A DNA stretch of 41,520 bases from Ferrovibrio sp. (lineage in GTDB: Bacteria; Pseudomonadota; Alphaproteobacteria; Ferrovibrionales; Ferrovibrionaceae): assembly GCF_002796975.1 (NCBI RefSeq), contig NZ_PEKV01000020.1, forward strand, positions 10,377-51,896. The letters run 5' to 3'. This document shows positions 7,897 through 16,993 of the stretch, one piece after another. Position 1 is the stretch's first letter. Each line of letters starts with the position of its first letter. Position numbers and translations under genes: made by a program. The notes below the pieces were generated by a model that saw only the letters and a list, made by a program, of their open reading frames with translations, was not told where the DNA came from and ran no database searches.

Positions 7897-9788
7897 GACG
7901 GATCGACCGTGATGGCAGCCGCCGGCAGGCCCTGCAGCCGGCGCGAATGCATGGCTTCATAGGCGGCTTCGATGCTGCGGGTGAAGCGCGGCGTATCGAA
8001 CAGCGGACAGGTGTCGCGTGTTGCTGCAAGTCTCTGGCGGAAGGCATGCAACTGCGCCGGATCGGTGGCCAGCACCAGCGCCAGCGCCTCGTAGTCTGCC
8101 GTCGTTTCGGTGATCAGTTCGGGCAGGCCGGCGGCGCGCAGCAGGCTGGCGGCGACGCGACCGGTGAAGGCATCGCCGAGCCGGGTCAGCACCGGCAGTC
8201 CGGCCCAGAGTGCATCGCTTGCGGTGGTATGGGCATTGTAGTGGAGCGTGTCGAGGAACAGGTCGGCGAGGCGATGGCGGGCGAGATGTTCGGCCTGCTC
8301 CATGCGCGGAGCGAAGATCAGCCGCTCCGGCGCCACGCCGCGTTTTTGTGCTTCGGTGCGCAGCCGGTCGGCCACGCCCTGGCTGGCATCGAGCAGCCAT
8401 AGCACGCTACCGGATATCTTCAACAACAGCCGCATCCAGATGTCGAACACGTCCGGCGTGATCTTGTAGCTGTTGTTGAAGCAGCAGAAGACGAAACCTT
8501 CGCCGGGCAGGCCGCAGTCGGCGCGGGTAAGGCGGCGGTCGGAAATGATGCGCCTGCTGTCGGTTACCTGGTAGCTGTGCGGCAGGCGGACCACGGCTTC
8601 GGTGTAATGCCGATCATGCTCCGGTGGAATCACCACGGCGTCGGCAATGATATAGTCGATGAAGCTGGCGCCCATCGTGCCGGGATAGCCGAGATAGCTC
8701 ACCTGGACCGGCGCGACACGGGCAGCGAAAATGCCGGTACGTTCGTTCAGCGTGTAGCCTTTCAGATCGATGGCGATATCCAGCTGCAGGTCGCGTGCCA
8801 GTTCGATGATCTCGGCGTCGCTTTTGCCGAAGGCGTCGATGAAATGCTCCATGCCGGCGACCAGGCGCTGGCGCATGTCATCCTGGTACGGTTTGCCGAA
8901 GGAGATGCCGAAAATCTCGAAGCGGCCGCGGTCATGCTGCTCGAACAGGCCAGCCATCAGGAAGGCGGTGGCATGGCGATGGAAATCGGCCGAGAAGTAA
9001 CCCACGCGGAGTCGGCGCCGGTCGGGCGCAGGCAAGGCAAAGTCGACAGGCGGTGTCGCCGCATATGTTTCCGCCACGTATAACTCGGCGCAGCGCCGTT
9101 GCAGCGTCGGCGTCGAAGGCTGGCAGATAAAGGCAAAGGGCAACGCTGCCAGGCGCCCTTCAGCCACTTCGCGCGCGATGAGGTTGCTGTCTTCGGCAAA
9201 ACTCGACCAGTCGCAGACCGCCATCTTGGCCTGCAGACGGATGCTGCGTGCATAGGGCAGGTCGGCTTTCAGCGCGATGGCGCGCTCGATTTTCGCAATC
9301 GCCTCGGCCTGACGGTTGAGCCGGTTCAGCAGGATGGCCTGGTTGCCGAGCGCCTCGGCAAAATCCGGTTTCAGCGCCGTCGCCCGCTCATAGGCGGCGA
9401 GCGCCTCATCGAACTGGCGCAACGTCATATGCACGTTGCCGGCATTGCACCAGGCCTCGGCGTAATCCGGTTTCAGCACCAGCGCGCGGCGATAGGCCTC
9501 CAGCGCGCCGGCGGTGTCCTTGCCATGGCTGCGGCAGCGACCCAGATTGAGCCAGGCCTCGGCATTTTGTGCGTCACCAGCGACGGCCTGTTCGGCGAAA
9601 GCCTTCGCCTCGGCATATTTCTGCTGGCCGATCAGCGCGGCGGCCAGATTGCCCAGGATCGACGGTCGGCTGGGCACCAGTTCGAGCGCGGCGCGCAGCT
9701 GGGTTTCCGCGCCGCTGAAATCCTCCTGCAGCAGGCGTTGTGCCGCCTGCACGAACAGGGTCTTTGCTGCTTCCAGGTTGCCGGTCAT
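7893..9788 (-). CDS. TPR-repeat O-GlcNAc-transferase-like protein (first tandem copy)
   Basis: A 631-residue paralogue of the following gene with the same architecture: TPR repeats over roughly residues 1-190 and a SPINDLY/GT41 catalytic half. Catalytic counterparts are His272 (in DFHRHATAF), YLGYPGTMGA, Lys442 in FNNSYKITPD, and HTTASDALWAGLPVL. The two proteins align without large gaps, and conserved positions fall at identical numbers up to the catalytic lysine. They appear to differ most in TPR surface residues and the linker around residues 200-250, which may set target choice (inference). It is the first gene of a minus-strand operon with its paralogue and the D-amino-acid enzyme. No clear promoter was recognised in the 67 bases before it. 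Confidence 0.88.
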   Translation of the reverse strand: MTGNLEAAKTLFVQAAQRLLQEDFSGAETQLRAALELVPSRPSILGNLAAALIGQQKYAEAKAFAEQAVAGDAQNAEAWLNLGRCRSHGKDTAGALEAYRRALVLKPDYAEAWCNAGNVHMTLRQFDEALAAYERATALKPDFAEALGNQAILLNRLNRQAEAIAKIERAIALKADLPYARSIRLQAKMAVCDWSSFAEDSNLIAREVAEGRLAALPFAFICQPSTPTLQRRCAELYVAETYAATPPVDFALPAPDRRRLRVGYFSADFHRHATAFLMAGLFEQHDRGRFEIFGISFGKPYQDDMRQRLVAGMEHFIDAFGKSDAEIIELARDLQLDIAIDLKGYTLNERTGIFAARVAPVQVSYLGYPGTMGASFIDYIIADAVVIPPEHDRHYTEAVVRLPHSYQVTDSRRIISDRRLTRADCGLPGEGFVFCCFNNSYKITPDVFDIWMRLLLKISGSVLWLLDASQGVADRLRTEAQKRGVAPERLIFAPRMEQAEHLARHRLADLFLDTLHYNAHTTASDALWAGLPVLTRLGDAFTGRVAASLLRAAGLPELITETTADYEALALVLATDPAQLHAFRQRLAATRDTCPLFDTPRFTRSIEAAYEAMHSRRLQGLPAAAITVDPS

Positions 9789-9855
9789 GGCGCGACGGTA
9801 TAGCAGACCGGCCGGGTACAGTGAATCAGCCCAGGCTCAGTCGGCACAGGTCCGG

Positions 9856-10245
9856 TCAGCGCGGCGCCAGCACCAGCTGGGTCTGCGTCACGATGGCGGC
9901 GAGCTTGCCGTCGGTGCGCGTGATGCGGGTCTGCCACACCATCGTGGTCTTGCCACGATGCAGCGGCGTGGTCTCGGCCAGCGCAGTCTCGCCCGCCGGA
10001 ATGGCGGCGAAGAAATTGGTCTTGCTCTCGATCGTGGTGGTGGAGAAGCCCGGTGCCAGATTGGCCACGGTGGCCACGGCGCCCAGGGTATCGGCAAAGG
10101 CCATCACCGCGCCGCCATGCAGGATCGCCGGCACCGTGCACAGGTCGGCCTTCACCGGCAGTTCGGCGGTCACCTTGTCAGGGCTGACCGAGATGATCTT
10201 CAGCCCCATCAGTTCGGCAAACGGCAGGCTGGGTATCTCGGGCAT
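9856..10245 (-). CDS. PaaI-type hotdog thioesterase
   Basis: A 129-residue single hotdog-domain protein of the PaaI/YdiI thioesterase family, which hydrolyses acyl- or aryl-CoA thioesters. The characteristic motif is LHGGAVMAFADTLGAVAT, with the helix-capping HGG and the acidic Asp positions of the family. TTIESKTNFFAAIPAG and TTPLHRGKTTMVWQTRI follow, the usual second half. A longer open frame extends upstream to 10473, but its first 76 residues show no family similarity and run through the groES control region. ATG 10245 has a strong GGAGGA 6-11 bases before it. The gene is divergent from groES. The substrate is unknown. Confidence 0.87.
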   Translation of the reverse strand: MPEIPSLPFAELMGLKIISVSPDKVTAELPVKADLCTVPAILHGGAVMAFADTLGAVATVANLAPGFSTTTIESKTNFFAAIPAGETALAETTPLHRGKTTMVWQTRITRTDGKLAAIVTQTQLVLAPR

Positions 10246-10350
10246 CGCATCCTCCGGATTTTCTTTATCGCGCAGCAGCTTAGCCGGATTTCCCAGCAGC
10301 CGGCGAGGCGGGTCTGCGAAAAAATGTGGCGGAATCCGGGCAGCCCTCCC

Positions 10351-10379
10351 TTGACGGGACGGGGTAGGCTGCTTAAGTG
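10351..10379 (+). promoter_or_regulatory. Putative groESL promoter
   Basis: TTGACG (10351-10356) is a good -35. Seventeen bases on is TAAGTG (10374-10379), a poor -10. The overlapping CTTGAC ... CTTAAGT could instead be read by a heat-shock sigma factor (RpoH). The CIRCE element follows directly. Confidence 0.5.
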
Positions 10380-10380
10380 T

Positions 10381-10407
10381 CTGGCGCTCTCCGTGGGGGA
10401 GTGCTAA
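10381..10407 (+). promoter_or_regulatory. CIRCE operator (HrcA binding site)
   Basis: CTGGCGCTC, nine bases, then GAGTGCTAA. The right arm is a perfect CIRCE half-site. The left arm differs from TTAGCACTC at three positions, all transitions. It sits just after the promoter-like sequence and about 85 bases before groES, the standard place for HrcA repression of groESL. Confidence 0.85.
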
Positions 10408-10492
10408 CAATCTGGGGATTCTGGCGATAAATCGCTGATTTTCCTGGATTTTCAGAATTTCTCGATGCGACAAGAGATCTTAGGAGGATCGC

Positions 10493-10804
10493 ATGAAGTT
10501 TCGTCCGCTGCATGACCGCGTGGTGGTAAAGCGCGTTGCAGAAGAAGAGCGTTCGGCCGGTGGCATCATCATCCCGGACAGCGCCAAGGAAAAGCCGATG
10601 CAGGGCGAGATCGTCGCCGTTGGCGCCGGTGCCCGCGATGAGAGCGGCAAGGTTCAGCCGCTCGATGTGAAGGCCGGTGACCGCGTGCTGTTCGGCAAGT
10701 GGTCGGGCACCGAGGTCAAGCTCGATGGCCAGGAACTCCTGATCATGAAGGAGTCGGACATCATGGGCATCATCGAAGGCTCGCCTTCGAAGAAGTCCAA
10801 GTAA
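10493..10804 (+). CDS. groES: Co-chaperonin GroES
   Basis: A 103-residue co-chaperonin that forms the heptameric lid on GroEL and closes the folding chamber in the cytosol. The start [29 protein letters not shown] is diagnostic and includes the mobile loop ([15 protein letters not shown]) that contacts GroEL. The roof region and C-terminal [14 protein letters not shown] are normal. A strong Shine-Dalgarno TTAGGAGGATCGC precedes the ATG. It is the first gene of the groES-groEL operon, 42 bases before groEL, under a CIRCE/HrcA operator and a possible heat-shock promoter, so heat induction is expected. Nothing unusual in length or sequence. Confidence 0.98.
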   Translation: MKFRPLHDRVVVKRVAEEERSAGGIIIPDSAKEKPMQGEIVAVGAGARDESGKVQPLDVKAGDRVLFGKWSGTEVKLDGQELLIMKESDIMGIIEGSPSKKSK

Positions 10805-10834
10805 TCAGCGCCTTTCATCAGACAGATCTTTTAA

Positions 10835-12499
<1,665 letters not shown>

Positions 12500-12529
12500 G
12501 TCCAGCCAGCCAGTCCCTACGAGTAAGAG

Positions 12530-12557
12530 AGGCCCGGTGGAAACACCGGGCCTTTTT
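12530..12557 (+). terminator. Rho-independent terminator of groESL
   Basis: AGGCCCGGTG, loop GAAA, CACCGGGCCT, then a run of T (12553-12557). The ten-base-pair stem is perfect and begins 31 bases after the groEL stop. Confidence 0.95.
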
Positions 12558-12583
12558 CGTTTGGTGTGTGAAGAGAAGAGAGA

Positions 12584-12697
12584 CCCTCACCCCGCACAGG
12601 GCGCCCGCGAAAGCTCCACTGGAGTTTTCGCAGCCCGTGCGCCTCTCCCATTTCATGGGAGAGGGAGGGCCCCGGCCGCAGGCCGGGAGGGTGAGGG
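12584..12697. repeat. Composite palindromic intergenic repeat
   Basis: The outer arms CCCTCACCC (12584-12592) and GGGTGAGGG (12689-12697) are perfect inverted repeats. Nested inside are three smaller hairpins: CGAAAGCTCCA/TGGAGTTTTCG, CTCTCCCAT/ATGGGAGAG and CCGGCC/GGCCGG. Elements with CCCTCACCC ends occur between genes in many proteobacteria and are thought to be mobile palindromic units. No coding potential is seen. Confidence 0.7.
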
Positions 12698-12766
12698 CCT
12701 TCTTCACCCTTTCCGTTTGCGCAATCGCTCTAGATGATGCGGTGAATCAACACGGAGTCGCCCGTC

Positions 12767-13174
12767 ATGCCGAAACCTCTCATCACCGCAACGCTCGCCG
12801 CGCTGGCCAGCATGGCTGTGCTGGATTTCCTCTGGCTCTCCACGGTGACGAAGCTGCTGTATCGCCCGAAACTCGGCGCGCTGCTGAACGAACAGCTGGT
12901 CTGGCCGCCGGCCATCCTGTTCTACCTGCTCTATGGTTTCGGCCTTGCACTCTTCGTGCTGCGCCCCGCGCTCGGCAGTGGCGCATCGCCGCTGACCGCC
13001 GCGCTTTACGGCGCCGCCTTCGGCCTCGTCGCCTATGGCGCCTACGACCTCACCAACCATGCGACGCTGCGCGGCTGGCCGCTCAGCATCACGATTGTCG
13101 ATATGGCCTGGGGTGCGTTTGTGACGGCTGTCGCCACCGGCATCGGCGTCTGGGCCGGGCAGAAATGGGGTTAA
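12767..13174 (+). CDS. DUF2177 membrane protein
   Basis: A 135-residue integral membrane protein of the DUF2177 family, function unknown. Four hydrophobic segments are visible: about residues 5-25 (LITATLAALASMAVLDFLWL), 45-67 (WPPAILFYLLYGFGLALFVL), 75-95 and 108-130. The family signature YDLTNHATLRGWPLSITIVDMAWG lies around residues 92-115. The length is typical. The start ATG lacks a convincing Shine-Dalgarno. The gene stands alone between the groEL terminator/repeat region and the peroxiredoxin gene. DUF2177 proteins sometimes sit near lipid or cyclopropane-fatty-acid genes in other bacteria, but nothing here supports that link. Confidence 0.88.
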   Translation: MPKPLITATLAALASMAVLDFLWLSTVTKLLYRPKLGALLNEQLVWPPAILFYLLYGFGLALFVLRPALGSGASPLTAALYGAAFGLVAYGAYDLTNHATLRGWPLSITIVDMAWGAFVTAVATGIGVWAGQKWG

Positions 13175-13311
13175 ATCCCCGCTCGATTGACGTGAAATTC
13201 CGGCGTTAATTCCGCACATCGACAAAAAACTTTCGGTTCCCCCGCGCCGCCGTTCGCCCTAGCTTATGCCTCCCCGGAACCGAACCCGGACACACAAACA
13301 GGGAGAGCGCC

Positions 13312-13971
13312 ATGAGCCTGCGTATCGGCAGCAAGGCCCCGGATTTCGAAGCCGACACCACCGTCGGCAAGATCAAGTTCCACGATTTCCTCGGCGATGG
13401 CTGGGGCATCCTGTTCAGCCATCCGAAGGATTTCACGCCCGTCTGCACCACCGAACTCGGCGCGGTCGCCAAGCTGAAGAGCGAATTCGACAAGCGCAAC
13501 GTGAAGGTGCTGGGCCTCAGCATCGATCCGGTCGACGACCACAAGCGCTGGGTCGGCGACATCAAGGACGTCACCGGCTATCTGCCGGACTATCCTCTCA
13601 TTGGCGACCACGATCTGAAGATCGCCAAGCTCTACAACATGCTGCCCGAAGAATCCGGCGACAGCGCCAAGGGGCGCTCTGCTGCCGACAATGCCACCGT
13701 GCGCACGGTCTACATCGTCGGGCCGGACAAGCAGATCAAGGCGCAGCTGCATTACCCGATGACGACCGGGCGCAATTTCGACGAGATCCTGCGCATGGTC
13801 GACAGCATGCAGCTCACCGCCAAGCACAAGGTGGCGACGCCGGCCGACTGGCAGCCGGGCCAGGATGTGATCATCGCCGGCAGCGTGTCGGATGATGAAG
13901 CGAAGCAGAAATATCCGCAGGGCTGGAAAGCGCCGAAGCCGTATCTGCGGATCGTGTCGCAGCCGAAGTAA
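13312..13971 (+). CDS. 1-Cys peroxiredoxin (Prx6 type)
   Basis: A 219-residue thiol peroxidase of the Prx6 subfamily that reduces hydrogen peroxide and organic hydroperoxides in the cytosol. The active-site motif is HPKDFTPVCTTELG with the peroxidatic Cys45. It is the only cysteine in the protein, which confirms the 1-Cys mechanism; reduction must come from glutathione, thioredoxin or another external thiol. The PxxxTxxC arrangement and the conserved FDEILRMVDSMQLT helix are present, as is the C-terminal extension ending in LRIVSQPK that is typical of Prx6 dimers. A GGGAGAG Shine-Dalgarno precedes the ATG. It is monocistronic, with a hairpin and T-run after the stop. Confidence 0.95.
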   Translation: MSLRIGSKAPDFEADTTVGKIKFHDFLGDGWGILFSHPKDFTPVCTTELGAVAKLKSEFDKRNVKVLGLSIDPVDDHKRWVGDIKDVTGYLPDYPLIGDHDLKIAKLYNMLPEESGDSAKGRSAADNATVRTVYIVGPDKQIKAQLHYPMTTGRNFDEILRMVDSMQLTAKHKVATPADWQPGQDVIIAGSVSDDEAKQKYPQGWKAPKPYLRIVSQPK

Positions 13972-13989
13972 GCACCACTCCCTGTCGTC

Positions 13990-14021
13990 ACCCTCGGGCC
14001 TGACCCGAGGGTCCCGTTTTT
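13990..14021 (+). terminator. Likely terminator of the peroxiredoxin gene
   Basis: ACCCTCGGG, loop CCTGA, CCCGAGGGT (13990-14012), then CCCG and five T (14017-14021). The stem is perfect, with a T-run close behind. It also resembles the local palindromic repeats, so a repeat may have been adopted as a terminator. Confidence 0.65.
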
Positions 14022-14106
14022 AATGGGATGCCCGGGTCAAGCTCGGGCATGACAAGGCAGGAGAAGACAAGGGCACGGGTAACGACGGTGTCCTTGTCTT
14101 TTAGAT

Positions 14107-14222
14107 GTCATGGCCGTGCTCGTCCCGGCCATCCACGCCTTTATTCCCGCTGCCTGAAAGTAAGACGTGGATGCCCGGAACGTGAAGCCTACCGCCGGGC
14201 AAACCCGGTAGTCCGGGCGTGA
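14107..14222. repeat. Dispersed palindromic repeat, degenerate paired copy
   Basis: The left unit (14107-14137) is a variant of the 31-base palindrome seen again at 14835, 15377 and 23623: gtcatggcc...ggccatccacg. An inverted, partly decayed partner starts at 14166 (cgtggatgcccgg), and more GCCGGGC/CCGGGC inverted pieces extend to 14222. A further related hairpin (atgcccg...cgggcat) lies at 14028-14051. The 281 bases between the peroxiredoxin and DUF421 stops consist mostly of these elements and a terminator. Confidence 0.75.
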
Positions 14223-14252
14223 CGATGGCATTTTCAGGACTCCTGAAGCCCT

Positions 14253-14747
14253 TCACCCGCCGCTGCGCGGATCGAACTCCGCAGCGGGCAGCTTCTTCAG
14301 CACGCTCACCTTGCCGTCGGGTTCGATCACCACCAGGCGCAATCCGTCGAGATCGCCCTCGCCATGAGCGCGCAAGGCTGAGATCAGGTCGCGCTGCGTG
14401 ATATTCTCGCGCCGCAGCCGGCGCTCGTTGAAGCTCTTGCCGTCATAGGCCACGAAGGCGTCGCCCTCGATCCAGCGTTCGAAACGCGGGAAGCGCAGGC
14501 AAAGCCAGTCGATCGCGTAGCTGATCGCCAGCAGCGTCGTGGCGGCCACCAGCGCGCCGGTCAGACTGCTGTCGTCGTTCAACATGCCGTTCTGCACGGC
14601 CTCGCTCACCAGCAGCAGGGTGACGAGATCGGACGGCGTCGACTGCCCGATCTGGCGCCGGCCGATCAGCCGCAGCAGCAGCAGGATCGCGCCGTAGATC
14701 AGGGCCGTGCGGCCGGCAATGGCAAGCAGTTCCATCCAGTCCGTCAT
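14253..14747 (-). CDS. DUF421 (YetF-type) membrane protein
   Basis: A 164-residue inner-membrane protein of the DUF421/YetF family. Function is not well established. The N-terminal half holds three hydrophobic segments (LLAIAGRTALIYGAILLLLRL, DLVTLLLVSEAVQNGML, LVAATTLLAISYAIDWL) and the family signature SDLVTLLLVSEAVQNGM. The C-terminal half is the soluble alpha/beta domain (FVAYDGKSFNERRLRRENITQRDLISALRAHG) that is presumed cytoplasmic. ATG 14747 is preceded by GAGGAG. A longer frame to 14864 would run through a palindromic repeat and is unlikely. Standalone gene, convergent with the peroxiredoxin gene across the repeat-rich gap. Confidence 0.87.
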   Translation of the reverse strand: MTDWMELLAIAGRTALIYGAILLLLRLIGRRQIGQSTPSDLVTLLLVSEAVQNGMLNDDSSLTGALVAATTLLAISYAIDWLCLRFPRFERWIEGDAFVAYDGKSFNERRLRRENITQRDLISALRAHGEGDLDGLRLVVIEPDGKVSVLKKLPAAEFDPRSGG

Positions 14748-14834
14748 CACCGTCTCCTCATTCCAGGAATGAGGAGACAACGCAGCGTAACTGGGGATGT
14801 TCCGGGGCGCCTGTATGGTTGGTTTCTCTAAGTT

Positions 14835-14865
14835 GTCATGGCCGGGCTTGTCCCGGCCATCCACG
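14835..14865. repeat. 31-bp palindromic repeat, left flank of orphan gene
   Basis: gtcatggccgggc, ttgt, cccggccatccacg: a near-perfect hairpin ending 5 bases before the stop of the AT-richer orphan gene. It is the inverted counterpart of the copy at 15377-15407. Confidence 0.85.
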
Positions 14866-14870
14866 TCTTT

Positions 14871-15362
14871 TTATGGCTTTTCATTTCCTACCAGAAGTTC
14901 ATCGGCAATAACGTCGATGACCTTCTCCCCGGTCATTTCCTTAGAGGCGATTTCTCGGGCTTTGATCAAGCGCGCCTGCAAGTCCTCGGGGATAGGAGCA
15001 TGCCGAAAGGCAATGTCAGAAGGCGTCCGACCATTTGTCTTTTCTTTCTCACAAAGCTCAAGCATGTCCAACTCTGTAAGAATCATCAGCTTCTGAGTTA
15101 CTCCGACAGCCATATGCAGGAAGAGCATGTCAGACCGAAGTTTATGCAGCTTTCCAACCGCCAGTTTTCCACGAGATGTCTTCCCCCCGCTGGTGGAAAT
15201 GCAGGCGGCAATGCTTTTGTCCTCGCTCACCGCATCAAAATCGAAGACGCCGCCTGATTCTAATTTTATGCGATTTCTGTAAAAGCGTTGTTGGAACTGG
15301 TCAGACATCCAGTTTTCACGGACCCAATCTTCCACCTCGATTTGCACGCCTGTATGTGCCAT
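14871..15362 (-). CDS. Hypothetical protein, AT-richer orphan gene
   Basis: A 163-residue soluble protein I do not recognise. It starts MAHTGVQIEVEDWVRENWM and has a beta-rich middle (SGGVFDFDAVSEDKSIAACI, then STSGGKTSRGKL), followed by helices (LRSDMLFLHMAVGVTQKLMILTELDMLELCEKEK). The D...D/K pattern in the middle faintly recalls nuclease folds, but too weakly to assign one. By eye the base composition is close to even, clearly lower in GC than all neighbours, with AT-rich codon choices. The gene is framed by inverted 31-base palindromes 5 bases after the stop and 15 bases before the start, suggesting it arrived as a cassette. ATG 15362 (GGGGGAA upstream) is preferred over the ATG at 15374. 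Confidence 0.7.
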   Translation of the reverse strand: MAHTGVQIEVEDWVRENWMSDQFQQRFYRNRIKLESGGVFDFDAVSEDKSIAACISTSGGKTSRGKLAVGKLHKLRSDMLFLHMAVGVTQKLMILTELDMLELCEKEKTNGRTPSDIAFRHAPIPEDLQARLIKAREIASKEMTGEKVIDVIADELLVGNEKP

Positions 15363-15376
15363 TGCTTCCCCCATCG

Positions 15377-15407
15377 CGTGGATGGCCGGGTCAAGCCCGG
15401 CCATGAC
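15377..15407. repeat. 31-bp palindromic repeat, right flank of orphan gene
   Basis: cgtggatggccgggt, caag, cccggccatgac is the reverse complement of the 14835-14865 copy with one mismatch. Together the pair brackets the hypothetical gene. Confidence 0.85.
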
Positions 15408-15430
15408 AGTAATTTATACGACAATTTCCC

Positions 15431-15459
15431 TTGAGCTGGTGGTGTCAAACTCCTATAAC
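15431..15459 (+). promoter_or_regulatory. Sigma-70-like promoter of the YegD-like gene
   Basis: TTGAGC (15431-15436), 17-base spacer, TATAAC (15454-15459). The predicted start near 15466 leaves a 35-base leader before the ATG at 15501. Confidence 0.65.
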
Positions 15460-15500
15460 CACCGGCCCTTTAGAACCACCCCGGACAGAACCCTCCCGCC

Positions 15501-16805
15501 ATGGCCTCTCCCCGGCGCGCCATTGGTGTCGATTTCGGCACCACCAATACGGTCGTCGCCGTTGCTGACGCCGAGGGCAGCGTGCGGCCGGTGTCGTTCT
15601 CCCACGCCGAAGTGGCGCATGACATCTTCCGCTCGGCGCTCTGCTACGAAGATATTCCCGGCAACCCGAGAAAGATCGAGACCTCGGCCGGGCCGTTCGC
15701 CATCGAGCAGTTCCTGGCGACGCCGCATGAGCATCGCTTCATCCAGTCGTTCAAGTCTTTCGCCGCCAGTCCGCTGTTCACATCTACCCAGATTTTCGGC
15801 AAGCGCTTCACCTACGAAGACATCCTGAGCGGCTTCCTCGCGGCGTTGCGCCGTCATGCCGGCGATGCCTTGCAGGGTATCGAGACCGTGCCGGTGATCG
15901 CCGGCCGGCCGGTCGAGTTCGTCGGCGCCGCGCCCGATCCGGCACTCGCCATCACGCGGATGGATGCGTCTTATGCGCGCGCCGGTTTCCCCGCCATGCG
16001 CTATGCCTATGAGCCGGTCGGCGCCGCTTTCTTCTTTGCGCGCCGCCTGACAACCGATGCCACCATCCTGGTGGCCGATTTCGGCGGCGGCACCAGCGAC
16101 TTTTCGCTGATGCGGTTCCGCAAGTCGGCAAAAGGTGTCACGGCCGAACCGCTCGGTCATTCCGGCGTCGGCGTCGCCGGCGATGCTTTCGATTTCCGTA
16201 TCATCGACAATGTGGTGGCGCCGCGCCTGGGCAAGGGCGGCAGCTATCGCGCCGGTGCCAAGCTGCTGCCGATCCCGGGGCATCAGTACGGCCAGTTCGC
16301 GCAGTGGCACCAGCTTGCCATGCTGAAATCGCCCCGCGTGCTGGCAGACTTGCGCAAGCTGGCGAAGGATGCTCAAGGCCCCGACGCCATCGCAGATTTC
16401 ATCACCGTGATCGAGATGGATCTCGGCTTCGGTCTCTATCGCGCGGTGTCGGAGGCCAAGACGGCGCTGTCGCTGCGCGAACAGACCGAACTCGTCTTCG
16501 ACATGGAAGGCGTGAAAATCCGCGAGCAGGTCAGTCGCCGCGACTTCGAACGCTGGATCGCGCCGGAGCTGGCGCAGATCGCTGCGGCGCTCGACCGGGT
16601 CTTCACGGTCTCGGGGCGGAAACCCGCCGATGTCGACCAGGTGTTCATGACCGGCGGCTCGTCCTTCGTGCCGGCCTTGCACATGCTGTTCGAAAGCCGC
16701 TTCGGCGCGGCGCGGCTGGCGACGGGCGACCAGCTGCAGTCGATTGCATCAGGTTTGGCCCTGATCGGACTGGACGCCGATCCGGCACAATGGCTGGCCC
16801 ACTAG
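15501..16805 (+). CDS. Hsp70-family protein, YegD-like
   Basis: A 434-residue actin-fold ATPase of the Hsp70 superfamily. It has the nucleotide-binding domain but no substrate-binding domain, as in E. coli YegD. Phosphate-1 motif IGVDFGTTNTVVAV is at residues 8-21. Phosphate-2 is LVADFGGGTSDFSLM, preceded by the Hsp70-like YEPVGAAFFFARR. The adenosine motif VFMTGGSSFVPALHMLFESRFG is near the C-terminus. The missing peptide-binding half makes it a distant DnaK relative whose client is unknown. A good promoter lies 42 bases upstream, but no Shine-Dalgarno is evident before the ATG. It is monocistronic; the 345 bases after it hold a repeat array and no gene. Confidence 0.9.
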   Translation: MASPRRAIGVDFGTTNTVVAVADAEGSVRPVSFSHAEVAHDIFRSALCYEDIPGNPRKIETSAGPFAIEQFLATPHEHRFIQSFKSFAASPLFTSTQIFGKRFTYEDILSGFLAALRRHAGDALQGIETVPVIAGRPVEFVGAAPDPALAITRMDASYARAGFPAMRYAYEPVGAAFFFARRLTTDATILVADFGGGTSDFSLMRFRKSAKGVTAEPLGHSGVGVAGDAFDFRIIDNVVAPRLGKGGSYRAGAKLLPIPGHQYGQFAQWHQLAMLKSPRVLADLRKLAKDAQGPDAIADFITVIEMDLGFGLYRAVSEAKTALSLREQTELVFDMEGVKIREQVSRRDFERWIAPELAQIAAALDRVFTVSGRKPADVDQVFMTGGSSFVPALHMLFESRFGAARLATGDQLQSIASGLALIGLDADPAQWLAH

Positions 16806-16993
16806 GGGGCTGGCGAACTCAGCGGTTGCAGTCCGCGAGAGTTTAATGTACCCTATATGTTCTTGTTCAGGATGAACCAATTTGGCGGTTCATCGCGTTT
16901 TCCTGCGCTTGCCGATGGGCTGGCACGGGCCGTTGTTGTCTATCGTGAATCCGGGACCGGCGGGATTTGCATGCGAAGGTATGCGATATGCCG

